A stretch of 64,000 nt of DNA from Dermatemys mawii (Eukaryota; Chordata; Testudines; Dermatemydidae): NCBI GenBank assembly GCA_007922305.1, contig ML677335.1, positions 41,788,949 to 41,852,948 on the forward strand, given 5' to 3'. The notes below the pieces were generated by a model, which was not told the DNA's origin, did not search any database, and saw nothing but the letters and a program-made list of their open reading frames with translations. Shown piece after piece: positions 59,195-64,000 of the stretch. The position numbers and the translations under genes were made by a program. The first letter of the stretch is position 1, and each line of letters starts with the position of its first letter.

Positions 59195-60037
59195 GTAAGT
59201 GAGATTCTCCGAAAGAACCTGACGTCTAAATAAGACAAGAACTAGGAGATAAATGGGGGCTCTGTCAAATGAAATAACTTGAGAATGAAAGGTTTGGGAA
59301 TTATCTGCTAATGGGAGCCCAATCCTTGGGCCTGGTGGAACTATGCCTAAGGCAGGATCTAAAGGAGAGGGGAGGAGAAGGCAGCTTTACACCATCTTTA
59401 CGCCTCTTCTAATCCTAAGCCTAAAGTAGGCATGGACCCCATCTCCTCTGTGGTAGTACAGAAGCACTGCATCAGTACAGCAGCTAAGCACGTTACCAGT
59501 GCTTAAATAATAATAATACATTTTTTAAAGTTTTCTTTGAAAAAAAAATTTTCCAATGAAAACCTGAAAAAACATGATGGAAATAAAAAATCCACAAGAG
59601 CCCGTTTGTGCTGAAAAAAACATACTGATGGGAAAAAATTGAGCTGAGCCAGTTTGCTAGTATTTCAAAGCACTTAGCGTCTGCACTGTAGCAACAATCA
59701 CTGCAGTAACCAGCAGTAGCACAATTCCACTATAGTTTGGCTCAGAAGTTTGTAGGGCAGTGGGCAGAGAGATCCTTGCACAACACCCAGCATACTCGAG
59801 GTGTTCCTTCTTTCAGGTACATAGCTCGGGACAAAGAGCAGCTGTGCCGAATGGGTATCACCCACATTGTGAATGCTGCAGCTGGCAGATTTCACATTGA
59901 CACTGGAGCTAAGTTCTACCGAGACCTGCCTGTAGATTATTATGGAATAGAAGCTGACGATGATCCAAATTTTGATCTCAGCATTTACTTCTATCAAGCT
60001 GCCAGATATATAAGAGCAGCGCTGAATTCGCCAAGAG
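59004..60037 (+). CDS. Atypical dual-specificity phosphatase, DUSP13B-like, partial (exons 1-2)
   Basis: Joined 59004-59194 and 59817-60037 encode 137 residues plus one base of the next codon. It begins one base after an acceptor ('ctgtatttcag') with ATG at 59004, so the 5' UTR lies in an unseen upstream exon. Features in order: QTPPLTELQRLLW (31-43), HVNEVWPNLYVGDLYIARDK (51-70), ITHIVNAAAGRFHIDTGAKF (78-97), and general-acid loop ADDDPNFDLS (Asp112 likely). ARYIRAALNSPRG ends at the phase-1 donor. The Cys-bearing active-site exon is not found up to 64000, so the gene probably runs off the window. The motifs ARDK, DTGAKFYR, YYGIEADD and ARYIRAAL agree with DUSP13B (testis-type) as I remember it. 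Enzyme activity cannot be judged from this part alone. Confidence 0.82.
59520..59660. repeat. A/T-rich dispersed repeat in intron 1 of the second DUSP gene
   Basis: 'ttttctttgaaaaaaaaatt', 'ttccaatgaaaacctgaaaa', 'gagctgagccagtttgc' belong to the same A/T-rich family as 38640-38960. Confidence 0.45.
59817..60037 (+). CDS. Second DUSP gene, second coding exon (221 bp)
   Basis: The acceptor 'ccttctttcag' ends at 59816 and the donor GTAACA starts at 60038 (phase 1). The length matches that of the middle exon of the first DUSP gene. Confidence 0.88.
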
Positions 60038-62489
60038 GTAACAACACTGGATGTTCCGTGGCTCCAGCATAAAGACAAGCAGAGCAAGTCATCAGCTAGC
60101 ATTCAGCACAAGGAGATTCCAAGTAGAGATGGGTGGGAATTGAAATGCCTAATCCACCTGGTCACACAGCCACTACCCATACTCCCACAGCTAGTCTGGT
60201 AAGCCAGTTAGCTCATGAGCCGTAAAGGGAAGGTGAGTAGTCTCTCACTTAAACCTTAGCCCTGCCAAGAGAAGGAGACACAAAGCCTTTCTACAACTGA
60301 AATCTACTTTTATATCTCCCACTCTGCTCACAACTCTTCATGGCCTAGTGACACAAAGCCTAGTGACACAGACTCCTATAGACTTCAGTAGGGTTTAGAT
60401 CAAGCCCAGAGTCCCTTTCTGTGGCATTTAGAGATCCAAATCCTGAACCCCAGTACTCAGTCAGAGCAGCCAGACTGTGTGCTGTGGGGGAAAGTAAGTT
60501 GCACACAGTGTGGCTACTGCCAGACCACAATTGAGGAAGAAGGGCACCTTTAAGAGCCATCTTCCCAGGTCTCACAATTACAATAACATCTCTGCCAAAT
60601 CACTGTGAAGATTCAGTGCTCATCAGCATTCATAATTGCTCCCAGCACCTATGGAGTGGTCTGTCACTGAGGTGTAGTATATAGCATGCAGAGCCATTCG
60701 ACTAGCACATCTTTAAACCACAATCACACACTCCTATGCAAGTGCACTTTCTGCAGATTACAGATCACAGTTTCTTTGCCTCTGTCCATTGGAAAAAACA
60801 GAGGCATATTTAAAAGATGTGGCACTAAGGGTGGGAATAAACATCACCTGCCCTTAAGCACCAGAAAGAAAAACTCAGACCTCGCATGAGGAAAAAGAGA
60901 TACAAGACTTGCTTTCAAACTTGCAGTCTATTTCAATGCCAGAAAGCTAGTGGTCTGAAATATTATGCGGCACAGAAGAATTAAAGGCCAGATTTTTCAA
61001 ACAAATGAGGTGTGCAGTTGTGTACACTCAGTGTTTGAAGTAGTTAGCATGATGGCAAATGAGGGGGAAAGGTGTTGCCACTTCTTAAGCTGTGTTGGCC
61101 CCTTTGGAGAGAGCAGGTTGCATCTGCTTTCTGCCAGGATAATCATTGTGGTCAGAAGGCATAGAGTCTGTGGTGAATCCAGATAGTTAAGTGCAAATCT
61201 TTAACGAGAGGGTTTTCCATAGCACCACAAAGTTAAGTAATTACAGACTTACACAAATGGTAATTATGCACCTAAAGGCCTGTTCTATTTCAACAGCTGC
61301 AAGTTTTTACAACAACATTGATCCTAAACAGTAATTATTAAAGTAGGAGGAATCTGACACAAAGGTCCATAGCTACTAGGGTTAGTCCTAAGCAGCAAAA
61401 TTTGGTCCTGGATTTTGAACACCCAGAAGTTCAGAGGCTATTTGGAAGACTTGATCTGTGCCATCATAAAGACTTACTTGGGCTCTGAAAAATTGAGGTC
61501 TGTGTTTGGCATTCAAAACCCGCACCAAAGTTCAGGGAGTTTGGACCTGGACCCATTTCTACTGCAGTGTGAGGTATTTACAAATTAAGTCAGCCCCCTG
61601 AAAAAAGGTAGAATCCATTGCACATTGTAGCATAGAGAATGTACAAAGGAATAAAACACGAGAACCAAGTTCACTTACAGGCTCCCTTCCCCCCGGATAA
61701 TGTTAGTACTACTTTGCCCACAAAGGAAATACAAAGCCTTTCTGGGTACATTCCAGAATACTGAAAATAGATCAGTTAAGAAAATAGACGGTATTGCTGC
61801 CCCATGGAACTACAGTATGGGTATAAGGTAATAACAGCTGAACTAATCATAGCTAGAATTGATATTTAGACCTACTGTTATGGCTATATATACATAATAT
61901 ATATATTACTTTACTGAACTCCCTGAGTCAATATGCCAGCAGGAGTGCTGGGAATGGAGAGAAGACCAACTTCAAAAAAAAAAAATAACCACAATCCAGC
62001 TGCTGCTGACAGTCGTCATTTTAAAGTTTTTTTCTTTTAAAGGGGTGACACAATTTGATACATATACAAACAAGACGTTTTGGAAGCACAATTCCCTGAG
62101 CTATAGCAACTCAGCAGCTCAATATCCAGGGCCTGTACAGGAAAGAATGAGGGATGGGTGTGTTATCCACATCTTTTAGAAGAGGGGGGGAAAATAGCTG
62201 CATTTATTTAAAAGTAGTGATGCACAACATAAATATACCAGGTAATATGAGGGCCATTCATTTTAAAATCAGAATATAGCATGGTATATTTGTTTGATCA
62301 AGAAACCGTTTGGTGGAACTGCCACTTAATTGTGACTGGTTAGTTCCACACTGCTTTTTAGAAGGTATTTTTTATTAACTCATTCATCCAGGAGAATACT
62401 GAGTCACATTTAAGTATATATGTGACGCACACACAGATACTATTTTTTTAAGCTATTAATCAAATACTTTATCTTTAGAATTATACTTG
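60038..62489. other. Intron 2 of the second DUSP gene (probable), no exon found
   Basis: 61385-61560 holds a degraded repeat ('gaaaaattgaggtctgtgtt', 'gtttggacctggacccattt'). An A-run lies at about 61975-61985. I searched for an HCxxGxxRS active-site exon and did not find one. Confidence 0.4.
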
Positions 62490-62590
62490 AATCCAGATTC
62501 TGTTCTGTTACACCTCTGTAAATCCAGAGTAATGCCACTGAAATCAGAGTGACTCCGGATTTATGCTAGTATAACTTAGCAGATGTTTGC
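62490..62590. repeat. Palindromic MITE-type repeat
   Basis: 'gattctgttctgttacacct', 'gtaaatccagagtaatgcca', 'gactccggatttatgctagt' form an imperfect inverted pair. Confidence 0.45.
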
Positions 62591-63607
62591 AGCAGGGTAG
62601 GTTTGGATTTGTTTGATTTTAGTGGGAACTCTATTGTATCCTTAAAGGAGAACTGTTGTCTTAGTCATTGGACACCCTTGACCTCCATTCCACCAATATT
62701 ATTCTGGAGTATTGGTAAGTAAAGGAGCATCTGTCACTCTCAATGTGCAACCTCTTACATCTTGACTGTCATAGAGAGCAAGTGTCCAGAGGCTGCTGCT
62801 GCTGCTGTAAGCAGGCCATGAGAGCACTATTTAATGAGGTGCCACCATTCCAGCTTCTTTGTCTTGTGCCCTGCTTGAAAACCAGCCACTCCATGCCTGC
62901 ATGGCCTATGGGACAGAGTCAGTACAACCGTTGGTTTCAACTGACAATTTAACTACCACAGAAGTTTGAGAATCCCCATTCATGGGTCAGCAAGTGAGAT
63001 GAGTCTCCTCCAAGCAAGCTAATCCAGGCAGCCAGAAATGTTTCTGGCTGATCCTTTACTGAACTTCTTTGCTTCAGATAGGAGAAGGCGCTCGGGGAGA
63101 GAACGACACCATGAATATCAATTTCGCCCCTTTGCACGGGAATGCGTACAATTTGCATTTTTTCAGACTATAACTAAATGTGAATGCAAATCTGCAGTTT
63201 TTGATAGTCTGCAGAAGGAGAAAAATAATCTGTGGACACAGATGAGAGAAGTCCATGGAAAATTGTTAGACTAGCTACATGCAGAGAGAAAGATTTGCAA
63301 ATACAGGATTTCCTTTTCTTGATCTGTGCACATATTTTAAACAAGAAAATGAAAACCATCAATTAACTCATTGAAATTATGGGTGTTCAGAAAAGACCAT
63401 TCTTCTAACATTGCGCAAATGCAAGTTGGTCTCCCCTTAAGGGAGGCAGAGAGGCCCAGCAAGTTAACAAGGATTTTCCTCCTTGAATCTGCTTCAGTCT
63501 CATTAGGCATGTCACTTAACCTCCCACTTTCCCCACCTGATCACAATTCTTGGTCACATCCGTAGAGCATTTTCAAACCCTCAGATAAAAGGTGCTATAC
63601 AGCATAA
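62591..63607. other. Unassigned, probably intron 2 of the second DUSP gene
   Basis: There is a short CTG run near 62795-62806. The open frame at 63038-63274 has no recognisable domain and is not called. Confidence 0.3.
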
Positions 63608-63780
63608 GGGCTTGTCCACACAGTGCAGCAGAGTGCATTAGAGGGGGGTGATTTCTAAAACGCATCCATGTGTCGTGTACTAACTGTCCCTGCTGGCATG
63701 AACCAAAAGTTCCCTTGGGTGTATTAATGTAAAAATCACATCCATCTAGTGAGCATTGCTGTGCCATGTAGATGAGCCCT
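63608..63780. mobile_element. MITE with 'agggcttgtccacacagtgc' end
   Basis: The left end 'agggcttgtccacaca' and right end 'gtgccatgtagatgagccct' are imperfect inverted complements, and the interior has 'gtgcattagaggggggtgat' and 'ggtgtattaatgtaaaaatc'. Flanks are 'ata' and 'aca', so no exact duplication can be claimed. Confidence 0.6.
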
Positions 63781-63927
63781 ACATTGGAAGTAGGCCTTTG
63801 CTATTGTTCAGCTGATAGTAAAGACACAGATAATTGGTTCTGCCCATGGCTTTATGGTGTCGGGTAAAATGAAACAAGAGATGCGAAAAACAAGAATAAG
63901 CAAGAAGATTCACAGATGCGTAGAATA

Positions 63928-64000
63928 GGCCAGATCCTCAGCGGTTGTACATTGGTGTTACTCCACTGAAGTCAATGGGGCAAGGCCCATGTACACTGAT
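63928..64000. repeat. Palindromic repeat cut by the window end
   Basis: 'ggccagatcctcagcggttg', 'tacattggtgttactccact', 'gaagtcaatggggcaaggcc' is the left half of a very common turtle/crocodilian palindromic repeat. It continues beyond the window. Confidence 0.55.

Noticed and set aside
63038..63274. 78-codon open frame as the third exon of the second phosphatase
   Set aside because: It lacks the HCxxGxxRS active-site motif and any phosphatase similarity.
1..64000. CRISPR arrays, operons, bacterial promoters
   Set aside because: The sequence is plainly vertebrate nuclear DNA. The tandem repeats seen are LTR-internal or minisatellite, with no spacer structure.

Overview
The window looks like nuclear DNA from a turtle or a close non-avian reptile relative. 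Coding exons are sparse, small and intron-separated. The intergenic sequence is packed with CR1 retroposons, MIR/L2-like fragments, a tRNA-headed SINE read on the minus strand, hAT-type elements with 8-bp target duplications, and many short palindromic MITEs that begin or end with versions of 'gggcttgtctacac' or 'gtgtagacctggccc'. This mix is typical of turtle genomes. That assignment is inference from repeat types, not a database match.

Only two host genes are recognisable. Both encode small atypical dual-specificity phosphatases and both lie on the + strand. The first (coding exons 23743-23912, 26914-27134, 30069-30295) is complete over the catalytic domain: 205 residues, active site HCAMGISRS, stop at 30293-30295. 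It is DUSP13A-like by position and some residues, though its active-site exon reads more like DUSP13B. The second (59004-59194, 59817-60037) is DUSP13B-like. Its active-site exon is not in the window, so it probably continues past 64000. Both genes have a 221-bp middle exon, with intron phases 2 then 1, which is strong evidence for tandem duplication. The pair matches the DUSP13A/DUSP13B cluster of mammals.

Region by region: 1-11 kb is intergenic, with a GC-rich inverted-repeat element (2.9-3.3 kb), an RTE-like LINE ending in (ATG)8 (3.86-5.19 kb) and small palindromic repeats. 11.0-13.0 kb holds a nearly intact transposase-like gene of a family I cannot name, preceded by four TGAYGCAAT motifs. 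13-22 kb has MITEs, MIR and hAT copies and one isolated exon-like segment. 22.03-22.70 kb is a precisely bounded solo LTR about 1 kb upstream of the first DUSP gene. 23.7-30.3 kb is the first DUSP gene. 30-59 kb is intergenic, with two hAT elements bounded by exact 8-bp duplications, a jockey-like LINE, a CR1, a SINE and a long-TIR element. 59-60 kb is the start of the second DUSP gene.

No prokaryotic features, CRISPR arrays, rRNA genes or functional tRNA genes were seen. Most open reading frames over 60 codons are chance frames or repeat shadows.
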